Of a DNA stretch of 64,000 nt, positions 1-10,252 are shown piece by piece (position 1 is the first letter of the stretch; every line of letters begins with the position of its first letter). This stretch comes from Lepidostoma basale. Its lineage: Eukaryota > Arthropoda > Insecta > Trichoptera > Lepidostomatidae. Location: assembly GCA_022606425.2 (NCBI GenBank), contig JAHDVF020000677.1:124001-188000 (forward strand), in the 5' to 3' direction. The notes beneath the pieces are model-generated. The model ran no database searches. It was not told the DNA's origin and worked only from the letters and a program-made list of their open reading frames with translations. The translations under genes were made by a program, and so were the position numbers.

Positions 1-877
1 AAAGTGTGATAGTTAAAAATGCATATAAATTTAATGAAAAAAACCTAACACACTTTTCGTATTCTTCTTTTGACTTATTTAGGACTGGGTCGCGTTCTTT
101 CTCGGAGCCTGTTTTTTGGATGTAGATGTCCAACTTCTAGATGTTCTAGATGTTCAGAACTAAATTTAAAAAAACATCTTTTTCATATTTCATACCCAAT
201 TTAAACATTTATACTTTGTTCTACTATACTTTTTAACCGATCGCTTTTTAAGCGTTCACATTTAGATTTTTAGATTTAAAACACGTCTTAATGCGCCCTT
301 TAAGTGATTACATCACAAACACGGCGCTTTAAAAGTTGTCATATTGTTATTATTATTATTATTAACTGACTCCTCATCTTTTGAGTGATCTTTCTAGTAG
401 TCGATTGCCTGTTGATACTTTATTTATCACTTTAATTATCATTTTTTCGGAACCAGATCTCTCCATATGATCTATCGAAAATATGCATTAAAAACTACGC
501 TTTCTGAAATAATCGAAAAACATTAATTTCATTATTTCGCTAGGTATCTTAACATGTTTACTGCCGATTATGCGTTAATGCACGATAAAGGGGGTGATCG
601 TGTGTGATGATCACGCAATTATGCGTAATACTATTTGACTTATATTCACAAATAATATTATATTCCCATTTCTTACTTTACACTCTTGTCAGAGCGGTAG
701 TTAATGTGTTAAACCCAGCGCAATTATTGGAATCGTTAACTTCAAACCAAGTAGTTAACTGTTTCTTGAACATTGATGCAAAATCCATAATAAATATTAA
801 GAATGAAAACGACTGATTTCGAGACGTTAATATAAACAGAATTTTTAATTTGTATTATTTATTCAAAGAGAGAAGAA
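1..877. other. AT-rich intergenic/intronic sequence
   Basis: No coding exon is recognisable. There is a short TTA/ATT run near 348-363. At about 745-830 there is a partial copy of a fold-back repeat found elsewhere in the window; it shares the 'gtttcttgaacantgatg' end seen at 8931 and 57880-57900. The dipeptidase exons that must precede 5688 were looked for here (a Cys-Asn-Thr-Pro-Trp type motif) and not found. Confidence 0.5.
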
Positions 878-1540
878 GACAGTAGACCTACGAGTGTCGA
901 CAAATGACTCCACCCAATCTTGCTCCACGTGTCCCTCGGTAGTTTGATAGCAGGCTCGGTAGTTACGGAGGAAGATGTAGCCAGCAGACTTAACAAGGCG
1001 AGAGGAGCTTTCGCTATGCTTCGCCCTGTTTGGCGTTCCAGTATCATTTCGAGAAAGCTCAAGCTCCAAATATTCAGCTGTAGCATTATAAGCGTACTAC
1101 TGTACGGATGTGAGACTTGTAAGTTTACCGCGAACGTAATTGTAAAACCCCAGATGTTTATAAATAGGTGCCTTCGCTCAATATTCAAGATCTATTGGCC
1201 CCAAACAGTGTCAAATACCATTCTCTAGACCATGGCAGGCGAAAAGCCAATTAGAGAACAAGTCGTTAGACGCAAATAGCAGTAGATCGATTACGCCCTG
1301 ACACGGAACCCAGCATGCATCGCTCAGGGCGCATTAGAATGGTCCCCTATGGGGGGAAAGAGGAAGCGAGGCAGACCTAGAGCCACCTGGAGAAGAGCCC
1401 TGCAGGACGAGGTTAAAGCAGCAGTCCTCACTTGGGATGATGCTAGGCATCAGGCATGCGATAGAGTCGGGTGTAGAAGGATCCTTGAAGCCCTATGTAC
1501 CATGAGGTGTGACAGGAGAAAAAGAAGAATTATTTAAGTA
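878..1540 (+). mobile_element. LINE remnant, 3' part of reverse-transcriptase ORF
   Basis: Frames at 920-1228 and 1349-1537 together give the C-terminal part of a non-LTR retrotransposon polyprotein. The order is RLNKARGAF, LLYGCETC, FINRCLRSIFKIYWP, then after a frame break GKRKRGRPRATWRRAL and a terminal DRVGCRRILEALC. That order is typical of RTE-like endonuclease/reverse-transcriptase proteins of arthropods. The copy is 5'-truncated (no RT catalytic motifs) and broken by stops and a frameshift near 1228-1349. It is a dead fragment; clade assignment is inference. Confidence 0.7.
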
Positions 1541-2373
1541 TGTTAACGTATGAAACTTCTATTCGTGAAACGAATAACGAAAAATAAATGTTTAAACATA
1601 AAATATTATATTGTATAGAAATTCAAGTGGTACATTCTCCACGCGCGTCAGGGAGTACCAGCTTGTAGAGACATCTGTGGGCTGTACAGTGTACTGAGGC
1701 CAGAAGCCATACATCATTAACGGTGGAGTATTCAGGTGGTTTGCTCTCATTCATTCCGCGCGACAGAGTGGGTCATTTCAGTATTATAACTCTGCTGATT
1801 TCATAAGCATGGGATGAAAAATTATTCACGCTTCCTTAGAATTCGCTACGGAAATTAATTGTTTTCACAATCTTTACTTTTAGAGTATAAATACTTAATG
1901 AAAAGATGTGCGAAAGTTATTTACAAAATTTATAGTACTTGAAAGAAATGCTTTCGGAGACATCTAAACAAATTCAAGAATATAACTGTAGCCTTTTCGA
2001 GCATTACTAACATAAACACGGCAAATTTTACGCATAATACATATAAAGAGTTTGTAAACAAACAAAGTCAACAAACAAATTTAATCAGTTTTCAAATAAT
2101 GAGTAAAATCTTTTTCTGTTTGCCTTTTCATTCACATCTTTCAAGTTTCGATATATTTTCAATTTGAGTACATCATATTAAATAAATATAATAAACTAAC
2201 GTATATTTTTATAATAAATAAACGTAAATAAATTTAATAAATTAACGTAATTTGATAGATATTAAAACAAGAACTAATAAGATTATAAATTAACGTATAT
2301 TTATTTTTTGATATTTAATAAAACACCATAAAGGCACCATTATTACACAAATTATTTACATTATAACACATTA
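1541..2373. other. Unassigned AT-rich sequence
   Basis: No coding potential or recognised repeat. Repeated TAAATTAACGTA-like words near 2190-2300 look like degenerate AT-rich low-complexity sequence. Confidence 0.4.
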
Positions 2374-2922
2374 GGCACCATTATGACACTATCCAAAAAA
2401 GCTAGAATGGTAGTGCACAATGATGTTCTTCTACCGACCCTTATGTATGAAAGCGAAGCATGGAACTGGCAAAAGAAGGATGAAAGTAGAATAAATGCAG
2501 TAGAAATGAGATCTCTTAGACGAATGTGTCGATACTCTGTGTATGATAGAGTGTCGAATGAAAATATAAGAAGTGAATGCGGTGCGAATGATGGTGTCAT
2601 GAACAAAATAATGAAAGGATCATTAAGATGGTTTGGACATATGGAAAGAATGAATGAAGAAAGAATGGTAAATTTTTTTTATTTTAATGATGTAAATTTA
2701 ACCAGAAATAGATAAAAAGACCGAGGAAAACGTGGGACGATAAAATAAATCAAATATTGAATGTCGGCCATGTGAGAAGTCAGAGAAATCGACGCGCGTG
2801 CATGACACGATGTATGAATGTTAAGGAAACGAGAGAAATATGTCAGGAAAGAAAAGTGTGGCAGTCCATTTTTTCTGCCTACCCCTTCGGGGAGACGGCG
2901 TGATGGTTAGTTAGTTAGTTAG
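2374..2922 (+). mobile_element. LINE family A, 3' fragment with TTAG tail
   Basis: Encodes the C-terminus of a reverse-transcriptase ORF: KKARMVVHNDVLLPTLMYES, then KDESRINAVEMRSLRRMC, then IMKGSLRWFGHMERM, and in other frames the GRPRKTW-type and NRRACMTRCMN segments, ending SAYPFGE. The 3' end is 'cttcggggagacggcgtgatgg' followed by tandem gtta units at 2906-2922. This 5'-truncated tail recurs about a dozen times in the window, so the family has been active. Stops and frame changes make this copy inactive. Confidence 0.75.
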
Positions 2923-2934
2923 TTTAACTAACAA

Positions 2935-3120
2935 GAGGGTTACTGAATGGAAGCCAAGGTTAGGCCGTATCGGGAGACAGCCTACCAGGTGGAGCAATGA
3001 TATTGTGCGGGCAGCGGCAAGGGCCTGGAGAACACTGGCAAAAGACCGAGAGGGATGGCTGGGGGGGGAAAAAATAACGTCCAGTAGTGGACGGAGACAA
3101 GCTGACAAAGAAACTAACAA
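2935..3120 (+). mobile_element. LINE 3' fragment, second type
   Basis: Frame + reads RVTEWKPRLGRIGRQPTRWS, then NDIVRAAARAWRTLAKDREGW. This is the usual C-terminal pattern (GRxPTRWxDDI ... AxDRxxW) of non-LTR retrotransposon proteins in insects, followed by an 'agtagtggacggagacaagctg' tail. It abuts the TTAG tail of the preceding family A copy, so one element inserted next to or into the other. The tail word recurs at 32545-32570. Confidence 0.65.
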
Positions 3121-3397
3121 ACCATAGCGCCGTTTCCCTGAGGATGCTACCTTGGTACTTGAAGTGTAAGGGGAATTATGGAATAAAAGTCGAATGAGAT
3201 TTGCGTAAAAATAGAAAAATTATATTTAGATATTTTATGTGGGATTAAATTATGAAATGAAATATAATACTTAATTATAAGCAACAAAAAAAATATTATT
3301 TATTGAAAACATATAAAACAAGTATAAAAAAATAAACTTATAATATAATAAATATTTTCTTTTATGCCACTTGTTCCGACCAGTTTAAGCAGCTCAC

Positions 3398-3594
3398 TAC
3401 CATATTCTTCTTCTTCTTTCGGTGCCGTGTCAGGTCCCCCCAACGTTGGCAATCACTACAGCAAAGGCATCTCTATCCTGCGCCACTTGGAACAGGTTCT
3501 GAACTCTTGTTATTCCTGTCCACTCTTTGATGTTCTGCAGCCAGGACAGCTGCCTTCTACCAACTCCCCGACGTCCCTCCACTTTACCCATTAA
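3398..3594 (-). mobile_element. LINE family D 3' fragment (left part of interrupted copy)
   Basis: Reading the - strand gives a LINE C-terminus ending in a Gly-Thr-stop and a GAAGAA tail (seen on + as ttcttcttcttctttcggtgccgtgtc). It matches the + strand copy at 26070-26325 along its length: ...RRQLSWL.NIKEWTG.. VQNLFQVAQDRDAFA... At 3591-3594 the fragment stops at TTAA and resumes at 4374 with 'ttaatatcag', exactly as in the uninterrupted copy. It was therefore split by the element at 3595-4373. Confidence 0.7.
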
Positions 3595-4373
3595 CCCTTA
3601 ACGTACCGTGTTCAAAACAAAACGCTTGCTCCCATGTGGTAAGTTCAGTTTACCGCTAACTTTATCTAAATATCAAGCATATGACTAGATGAATCAAAAT
3701 TTAATTTATGTCATCTTGTAGGGAATTTCATTAGGAATAGATCGATATCTGTAACATACATGGATTATTTGAAAAACATATCATTATTAATTTTTTTCTG
3801 GAACCATGCGATTTCTGATATGTAATGCGTCATAGCATACAGGCGACTGGACATAAACTTGTCTGCGGGTATAAACTTGTCTGCGCGCAGCGGCGGGCGC
3901 GGGCGGGGCGAAGATAAAGGCACCTAGGCAAAATGTATAGTACGTTCAAGACAACGAGTACGTATTAATATTTGTCCCTTTTGGTAAAGTGTTAATATTT
4001 TAACAGTTCTGATATTATTAAGTTACGTGGTGCGTTTTCATCCAGTCGGTATTATTACGTACCTATTGAAAAGGTCAAAGATATAATTTATAATATGTTC
4101 AAAACAGAGAGTAAGTATTTGTCACTTTTGATAAAGTTGTAAATATTAGCAAAACAAATTCTACCTTAACACGAATGAAGGTGAGGGCAGTCTTAGAAAA
4201 TATTTTTTTTTGGGATGAAGGAAGTAATTTTTGCTTTTTTTTTATTACGAAATATTGAGAACACTTCAATGGAGGATTACAATTTTTTTTATAATATTAG
4301 GGTCCATAGGTTTTAAGAAAATCAACTTTAAATTGGCAGTGGAGACTCAATTGACCACATGGCAACGCGACGG
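3595..4373. mobile_element. piggyBac-like non-autonomous element with TTAA duplication
   Basis: The 779-bp block is flanked by TTAA on both sides (3591-3594 and 4374-4377). The flanking LINE sequence is continuous across it when compared with 26085-26160. The ends begin CCCTTAACG and, on the opposite strand, CCGTCGCG. Both ends carry a subterminal CATGTGGT box (near 3634 and, inverted, near 4352). No transposase frame is present, so it would need a helper. It contains two diverged internal repeats (about 3950-4010 and 4095-4150) and a GC-rich patch at 3860-3910. The TTAA duplication is the piggyBac hallmark; the inverted repeats are weak. Confidence 0.65.
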
Positions 4374-4887
4374 TTAATATCAGAGCGAATTATTACAAGT
4401 AACCATAAAACTTATTTGCGTGATGTATTCTAACTTTAATTAACTGATTGAAAAGTTCGGAGCACAATATAAAGTGTAAGTAAATGCCTTTTTTTAATGT
4501 TTACGAATAAAAAAAATACGTGAAAACGTAAACTTCATAAAACTCTAAAAGATACGTATTTTCATACACATGCGTATATACATCTAATATAGTAAAAGGT
4601 TTGGGATATGTACTCAAATGTCTTTTCTAGCAGAAAATTACAGCTATTGTGGTCAATAGGTAATATCTATGATAATTTCAAAAGAATTGTAGTTTGAATA
4701 GGTATCTGAATCATCGGTTTTCTCTCTTTCTATTGTACACTATTTTTTTCATAGGTACTTACCTAGTTACCATTCATAGGTACTTACGAGAACATTTACA
4801 AGAATTTATTTTTCGTTCGTAAAACGAAACTTTTTTATACCATATATACTATGCGACTACCAACGATACAAATACGAAGAAGCTAAT

Positions 4888-5478
4888 TAACCATTACGCC
4901 GTTTCCCCTAGGGGGTAAACTGAGAGGATAGATCGTCGCACTATTCTGATTTTTGCGACTTTGAATGTGGCCGCCTTTTAGTACTCGATGACGCAATCAT
5001 CAACCTTCATCTTATTTCATTCTTATTTTTTTATTTGGTATGCTATAAATATAATTTTTCCGCTCATTTCTAGGACATTAATTTTACTTTCATCCCCTTT
5101 CTTCCATCTCTAAGCTTCACTTCTTTGTTTAAGTGGATATATTTTTATTTTGAGTGATGAGTTTTTGTCAACCAGTTATTTTGTTAGCATTTCGAACGCC
5201 TCTTTCGATGCTTTTTACACTTATGAATACGACTACATTTTTAATTATTCCCTCGAACGTTGTTAAACGTCTAAACTACCAAACCACAATTTTCTTTCCT
5301 GGTATACTACTCTCGATTCCTCAAGTTCATATATCGTGTCTTCCTGTATTTCTAGTTCCATTTATCTTGTTAACGTTTACTTTTTTCACCATTCTTTTTT
5401 TCCATGTGTCCAAACCATCTTAATTTTTCCCTCATTATTTTGTTCGTAACACTTGTATTCGCACCGCATTCACTTCTT
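4888..5478 (-). mobile_element. LINE family A fragment, degenerate
   Basis: The - strand counterpart of the family A tail. It starts at 'accattacgccgtttcccc' (4889) and runs through sequence matching the WFGHMERM-type segment (near 5400) to the ECGANDGV-type segment (near 5455). It is highly degenerate, with frequent stops. It lies about 210 bp upstream of the dipeptidase exon at 5688. Confidence 0.6.
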
Positions 5479-5687
5479 ATAAAAAACGATTATTATATTT
5501 AATATGTAAAATGTACGCTTTAGTATATACGAGTAATAATATACAATATACAGGTATAATCCATGAAGGTTAAACATGTCATTCCATTATAATTAAAAAA
5601 AAACATTCATATATTCAGGTAATCCTTGTTTTCTCGAATTCAAAAATAAAAGATCTTTTAAATAATAGGATTTTTTTTTTGTTTCAG

Positions 5688-5949
5688 ATAATTGTTAAAG
5701 AGATGAACCGGCTGGGAATAATCGTGGACCTATCTCACGTGTCGATTAAGACGATGAAGGACGCCATTGCAGTTTCGAAAGCACCCGTTATGTTCTCACA
5801 TTCTTCCGCGCACGCCCTGTGCAACTCATCGCGCAACGTGCCCGATGCCGTGCTGCGCCGCCTGGCCAACAACCGCGGCCTGGTCATGGTTAACTTTTAC
5901 TCCAAGTTTCTTTCCTGCAACGCCTTTGCCACTGTTCAAGATGCCATAG
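5688..5949 (+). CDS. Membrane dipeptidase (M19 renal-type), internal exon
   Basis: This exon encodes 87 codons plus one base of a zinc metallodipeptidase that removes N-terminal residues from dipeptides. It starts after a long T-tract and TTTCAG (acceptor 5681-5687) and ends ATAG|GTAAAC (donor 5950). The reading is [19 protein letters not shown], then [38 protein letters not shown]. By comparison with human DPEP1 (numbering from memory), the His of LSHVS and of FSHSS match zinc ligands His198 and His219, and the Arg of SRNVPD matches Arg230, which contacts substrate. All are intact and the frame has no stop. GC content and codon use differ sharply from the flanking AT-rich DNA. Phase 1 at the 3' end joins correctly to 32643. 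Upstream exons are outside the window. Confidence 0.93.
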
Positions 5950-5995
5950 GTAAACAAAATTTTCAAACAGATTTTTATAAACAGTTGACTATTGT

Positions 5996-6224
5996 AGGAA
6001 TATTTTTCGGGGTGAAACCGTGTTCCCTCCACCAACGTTTCGGAGGCCCTTGCGGCCTCCATCATCAGGGTGTTAAATTTTTATTGTATCTCAATAGAGA
6101 CGAAGAAACAAACTGGAAACTGAACATGGATGATCAAGGTGTTTACAGGACTTATGACCTGTCATTGGTTGGGTTAAGCGCACGCTTTATATATATGTTA
6201 ACCGTGGAAATTTAAGTTCTTACT
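5996..6224 (+). mobile_element. Non-autonomous Penelope-like repeat with 13-nt target duplication
   Basis: A 229-bp insertion flanked by the direct repeat agttgactattgt at 5983-5995 and 6225-6237. It begins 'aggaatatttttc', carries a hammerhead-like motif on the - strand (6030-6068), then a repeat unit starting 'tgtatctcaatagagacgaa' (6084) that recurs at 22845, 25216, 36471 and 43681. It ends near 'accgtggaaattt', similar to the ends at 30271 and 45891. It lies 46 bp past the exon donor at 5950, so it is carried in the pre-mRNA. Confidence 0.7.
6030..6068 (-). ncRNA. Hammerhead-ribozyme-like motif, probably inactive
   Basis: Read on the - strand: CTGATGA (6068-6062), an extra T, stem II GGAGGCC/GGCCTCC (7 perfect pairs, loop GCAAG), GAAAC (6041-6037), loop GTTG, then GTG. 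The core matches the hammerhead consensus. The nucleotide at the cleavage position is G (6030), which the consensus excludes, so this copy should not self-cleave unless edited. Confidence 0.6.
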
Positions 6225-6237
6225 AGTTGACTATTGT

Positions 6238-7100
6238 CTTAAACACAATTATTAAAAGTATATAAGCGTACAAAAAAAAATTCGCTACTTACTTAACCGG
6301 AATTGTGTCATCATAATCGGATGTCCCTCGTATTCGAGGAATACTTTCCTCCACGGTTAGGGGTCCATTTAAAAATACTTATTGAGAAAATATATAGATT
6401 TTATCAAAAAACCAGCGATAAATCACTTAACATAAATAAACGCGTTTTGTATCATTATCATAAATGTTTATTTTGCTCGATGATTTTTTGAATATTGGAA
6501 GAATAATTGTCATATGTTTTAATATAATTAATTTTTTAAAACAATCACGATTATTATATTTTACTAAATGTTTATTATATTTTACTGAAGCAATTGGCTA
6601 TGAATCTCCGATTTTAAAGAAATTATTCTGAAATGTGTAGTGGATGCACAGCACCGTATTGTGAACCTTTGTTACCAGAGTTAAGTGATAGCTTCATACC
6701 TTATTTATCGAAATTTTATTTACACAATCTTTAAATTCTGCTTAAGAAAATTTTAAATTCAGCAAAAAATAGTTTTTGTCACAAAATTGTACTTTTATAC
6801 TCCGGTTCTTAAAAATAACGTACAATTTTACAATATCTAAGTAAGAAACGCCTTATAACCGCGAAATTTTTTGCTTATCTTCTAATTTTGTTAAGTGGTT
6901 CCAGGACTTACGAGTAATGATAACAACAAGCCGAAAGAAAGCCATATTTTTTCACAGAAAACGAAACAGTTTACGTGAAATAATAATTACTTAAAAATGG
7001 GGAACGTCGATTAAAAAATAAGAATAATTCACAGCTTATTTATGCTACAAATTCACAGCTATTATTTATGCTAGAATAATTCACAGCTTATTTATAGCTG
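6238..7100. other. Unassigned intronic sequence
   Basis: AT-rich with no recognised gene. A small local tandem repeat of 'aattcacagcttatttatgct' type words occurs at about 7025-7100, just before the LINE fragment at 7101. Confidence 0.4.
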
Positions 7101-7427
7101 GTGTCATGAACAAAATAATGAAAGGATCAATAAGATGGTTTGGACATATGGAAAGAATGAATGAAGAAAGAATGGTAAAGAAATTATATGTTAATGATGT
7201 AAATGGAACCAGAAATAGAGGAAGACCGAGGAAAACGTGGCACGATCAAATAAATCAAATATTGAATGTCGGCCACGTGAGAAGTCAGAGAAATCGACGC
7301 GCGTGCATGACACGGTGTATGAATGTTGAAGAAGCGAGAGAAATATGTCAGGAAAGAAAAGTGTGGTAGTCCATTCTTTCTACCTACCCCTTCGGGGAGA
7401 CGGCGTGATGGTTAGTTAGTTAGTTTT
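7101..7427 (+). mobile_element. LINE family A 3' fragment with gtta tail
   Basis: One clean frame (7106-7369) encodes MNKIMKGSIRWFGHMERMNE, then VKKLYVNDVNGTRNRGRPRK, HDQINQILNVGHVRSQRNRR, ACMTRCMNVEEAREICQERK. It then gives the 'ccccttcggggagacggcgtgatgg' end and gttagttagtt (7410-7424). This is the best preserved 3' end of family A in the window. It is 5'-truncated, with no RT core. Confidence 0.8.
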
Positions 7428-8542
7428 AGAATAAGTGTTTTATTGAAATATTGATTATTTGTGTTTTACGCTAATAAATTTACTCTAAAAGTTATTTAGA
7501 AATAACACGAAATTTCCTACAATTTGGTGTGCTGCCACGTGATTAAAAGGAATCCACCCTTTTCACCGTCCTGTTTGCCATCCCTCCACCGCTAATGTCA
7601 GAGAGTTGGTCCTAGTTCTGTTAGCTTAGTAAGATATACTGAACCACCCCTGAGCACTTACAGCACCAATGAGTAGACACACAAGTTTTTCAAAGGGAAG
7701 AAGGCAGAACTACCATCGATATGAGCAAATTTAACAAGGGCTTCATATATTACCGCTGCTAGAAAGAGGAATTTTACCTTTGTTTAGGCTAAAAGCCCCG
7801 GAGATTCGACTTGTGAAAACATCTCCACGAAAAATCTTTACGCTTTATCTTGAATGATTGCGAGGTTAAGAACGGAATTCCTCTGGTATTGTATTGAAAA
7901 TATAATAGATGGGTGTAAAAGTTTTATAAGTACCTGCTAAAGAAACTGAAAATTTCGATAAAGCCTGCAAAACTTCATCCGTGATTTATTGAATCAGCCT
8001 TTTGGTTATGTCAAGGATTTTGAACACTTTCACAAAGTTATTACTATATAGGTCAAAGAGTTCAAATCCCTTAAGTATGATTCATTGTAAACGAAAATCT
8101 TGGGAGTTCAGGTGTTAAACGCCTTTAGAGTTCTTAAAAATATTTCTGAAACCGTGCGTATTTTACTATTTATAACTTCGTAAATTGTATACCGCTAAAA
8201 CCTTCATTTATACTTCGATACTAAATATGTACGGAATGAAAGGTTAAATTCTAAAAATCCTCCACCCGCGCTTCAAACTTCGAAATATAAATTCGTCAAT
8301 TACAGGTAAAGGTTTTAGGGAATTTTAATATTTATGTAAAAAACGACGAAATTTTTGGAACTTTCGTAAAAGGGTAAAAGTTTATAATTACTTTTAATCA
8401 AACGTTGTCAGGTAAAATCACCTACCTTCTCGACGCTACATCCTGGGGCGACTTTCCATCTGCTCTCAAAGCACTTTATCTGACATTTCTAGTTTAATCT
8501 AGCCTTGTTTACATGTTCAATCGAAGCTTATTTACGTATTGG
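7428..8542. other. Unassigned intronic sequence
   Basis: No coding frame or recognised repeat over about 1.1 kb. Base composition is slightly less AT-rich near 7540-7860, but I can assign nothing. Confidence 0.4.
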
Positions 8543-8625
8543 AATCATAAATATGTTTTTCACTGTTAAATTAAAAACACTAATTTAATATAAAAAATTG
8601 AGTTTATTTTTTATAAAATCGTCGC

Positions 8626-8661
8626 GACAGCTGTTTCGGTAACCGATGTTACCATCGTCAG
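8626..8661 (-). ncRNA. Hammerhead-ribozyme-like motif (left arm)
   Basis: On the - strand: CTGACGA (8661-8655), extra T, stem II GGTAAC/GTTACC (6 perfect pairs, loop ATCG), GAAAC (8637-8633), loop AGCT, GTC with C17 at 8626. All consensus core positions are kept. Stem III would be only two pairs (A-U, C-G). Confidence 0.7.
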
Positions 8662-8760
8662 GTGTTACAATAAACTGTAAACAACTATAAACACTATAAC
8701 AACAATAAACAAATAACAATTATAACAAATAACAACTATAACAAAAATAAACTGTAACAC

Positions 8761-8796
8761 CTGACGATGGTAACATCGGTTACCGAAACAGCTGTC
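8761..8796 (+). ncRNA. Hammerhead-ribozyme-like motif (right arm)
   Basis: Same design as the left arm: CTGACGA 8761-8767, T 8768, GGTAAC/GTTACC at 8769-8774 and 8779-8784, GAAAC 8785-8789, loop AGCT, GTC 8794-8796. Stem I could form from CAC/GCG plus ATAAA/TTTAT separated by an internal loop, as in type I hammerheads. Predicted cleavage is after 8796. Confidence 0.72.
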
Positions 8797-8926
8797 GCGA
8801 CGATTTTATAAAAAATCAACTCAATTTTTGATATTAAAACAGTGTTTTTAATTAAATAGTGAAAAATGTTAAAATATCAAAGTGTTTCCGCCAAAACAAT
8901 GGATAATCATAAATATATTATTTTAT

Positions 8927-9262
8927 TTATTGTTTCTTGAACAATGATGTAAAACTCCATATTAAATAATTAATACGAATGAAAACGTCAGTTTTCAAGA
9001 ATATTTATTATATTTTATGGGAATGACCTTACTATGTAACCATTGTCAAAAAAAAACTAACAAAATTTCTGGACCTACCCAAATAATTATTTGTTAAAAA
9101 TGTATAAAGTCACATCAATTTTCGTTAATTGCCATATTCTGCTCCATTTACTAGTGTATATAAACTGCAACGAGATTATAATGTTTTAGAAGGGCAAAAC
9201 ATGTCATTCCCATAAAATATAATAAAACTTCTAGAAAACTGACGTTTTCATTCGTATTAATT
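8927..9262. mobile_element. Fold-back repeat, family F
   Basis: Inverted arms start 'tgtttcttgaacaatgatg' (8931) and end with the reverse-complement block 'cataaaatataataaaactt' plus 'gacgttttcattcgtattaatt' (9215-9262). An ACATGTC segment preceded by a degenerate GCAAAAC (ancestral GCGAAAC) lies at about 9194-9206. Candidate 12-nt duplication atattattttat occurs at 8915-8926 and 9263-9274, weak because it is AT-rich. It abuts the right target duplication of the preceding element. Related copies occur at 34404, 36960, 51560 and 57590. Confidence 0.55.
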
Positions 9263-9295
9263 ATATTATTTTATGTTTTTTGTTTCAATCCTAGT

Positions 9296-9420
9296 GATTG
9301 GCTTGCAACAGTTTTATTGGTTCTTGGAATGTCACTTGGATTTTAATGTGGTAGTTTCTCATAATCTTCCACATCTCTTTATATATACAACAAATAACTT
9401 GAACCCATTCACTGCATAAA
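9296..9420 (-). mobile_element. SINE 3' fragment
   Basis: Reverse complement of the SINE 3' half seen at 10080-10240: ttcttggaatgtcacttgga, then the 'tgtggtagtttc' block, then 'cttgaacccattcactg'. The tRNA-like head is missing. Flanking 'gattggcttgcaacag' matches the far 3' end of the family. Confidence 0.6.
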
Positions 9421-9956
9421 TGAAGAATGCTTCAGCTATTAACTTTAGTGACATGTGATCTGTAGTCAAACTATCGTCGTTTAGCAATATTTTAAGCAAG
9501 ACTGACTTATTTGATCCGGTTGTCCATATAACTCATCAATGTTGTATATTTGGCAGCGTTTTTGACGATTCTACGACGTAAGAATAAAAAATAAACAAAT
9601 GATACAGTTATCCTGAACAGATCCCAAATCGTCACTTCACAGTGGTGAATATATTTTCGATGACAATTAGGAAATATTAGAACATGGTTAAAGGGCTGTT
9701 TTCATGAATGTTCGTTGCGCTCGACACGAACATTTACACATTTGGGTGCAATTAAAGACTGCGAAATATTCCCTTAAGGCACTTCTATTTCATTCTCTAT
9801 TTTGGGTTCTATAGGGTAATTAATACAAATGTGTCAGAGTATAGGGACTTACTAATTCACAAATTTCGGCAATGACCCATTAAAAAAAAATTATAATTAT
9901 TTTTTGTTTAATTTTGGTATTCAGGACATTTCGAAATCATTAAAATATAATGTATG
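9421..9956. other. Unassigned intronic sequence
   Basis: AT-rich with no recognised gene or repeat. Confidence 0.35.
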
Positions 9957-10240
9957 GGTTCGATTCCCGGCAATAGCAGTGTGAATGTCACACTGTCTAT
10001 GTCTGGTGTAGAATTCTCGTGACAATAAAATGGCGATAAATTAGCTATCGTTCCATAAGAATCAATAGCTTAAAAGTTGTACACAGTAATTGGGTTCAAA
10101 TAACCTGTTGTATTAAAATATGAAAAGAAACGGGAAACTATAACATTAAAGGCCCAAGTGGCATCCCAAGAATCAGCAAAGTAACATTTTGATGCAAACT
10201 AATCCCTTGGATTGAAACAAGCGAAGGATGAAACCATGAT
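9957..10240 (+). mobile_element. tRNA-derived SINE, 5'-truncated
   Basis: Starts inside the tRNA-like head at the B box (gggttcgattcccgg, 9957-9971), followed by the family body: 'gtgtgaatgtcacactgtc', 'gtgacaataaaatggcgata', 'agttgtacacagtaattggg', 'cgggaaactat', 'agtggcatcccaag'. The A-box half is absent here but present at 46639-46649 in a sister copy. It is tandem with the next copy. Confidence 0.75.
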
Positions 10241-10252
10241 GACGATATAATA

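Larger units (their letters stand above)
8555..8904. mobile_element. Palindromic hammerhead-bearing retroelement with 12-nt duplication
   Basis: A 350-bp insertion flanked by aatcataaatat (8543-8554 and 8905-8916). Its two arms (about 8560-8680 and 8750-8873) are inverted copies of each other. Each arm contains an intact hammerhead-like core (8626-8661 on -, 8761-8796 on +). The spacer (8680-8750) is a low-complexity run of acaacaataaac-like words. There is no ORF. The long target duplication and twin ribozyme motifs fit a non-autonomous Penelope-like element; the class is inference. Confidence 0.7.

Noticed and set aside
2361..2606. - strand frame of 81 codons overlapping the LINE at 2374
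   Set aside because: Antisense shadow of a recognisable + strand LINE protein.
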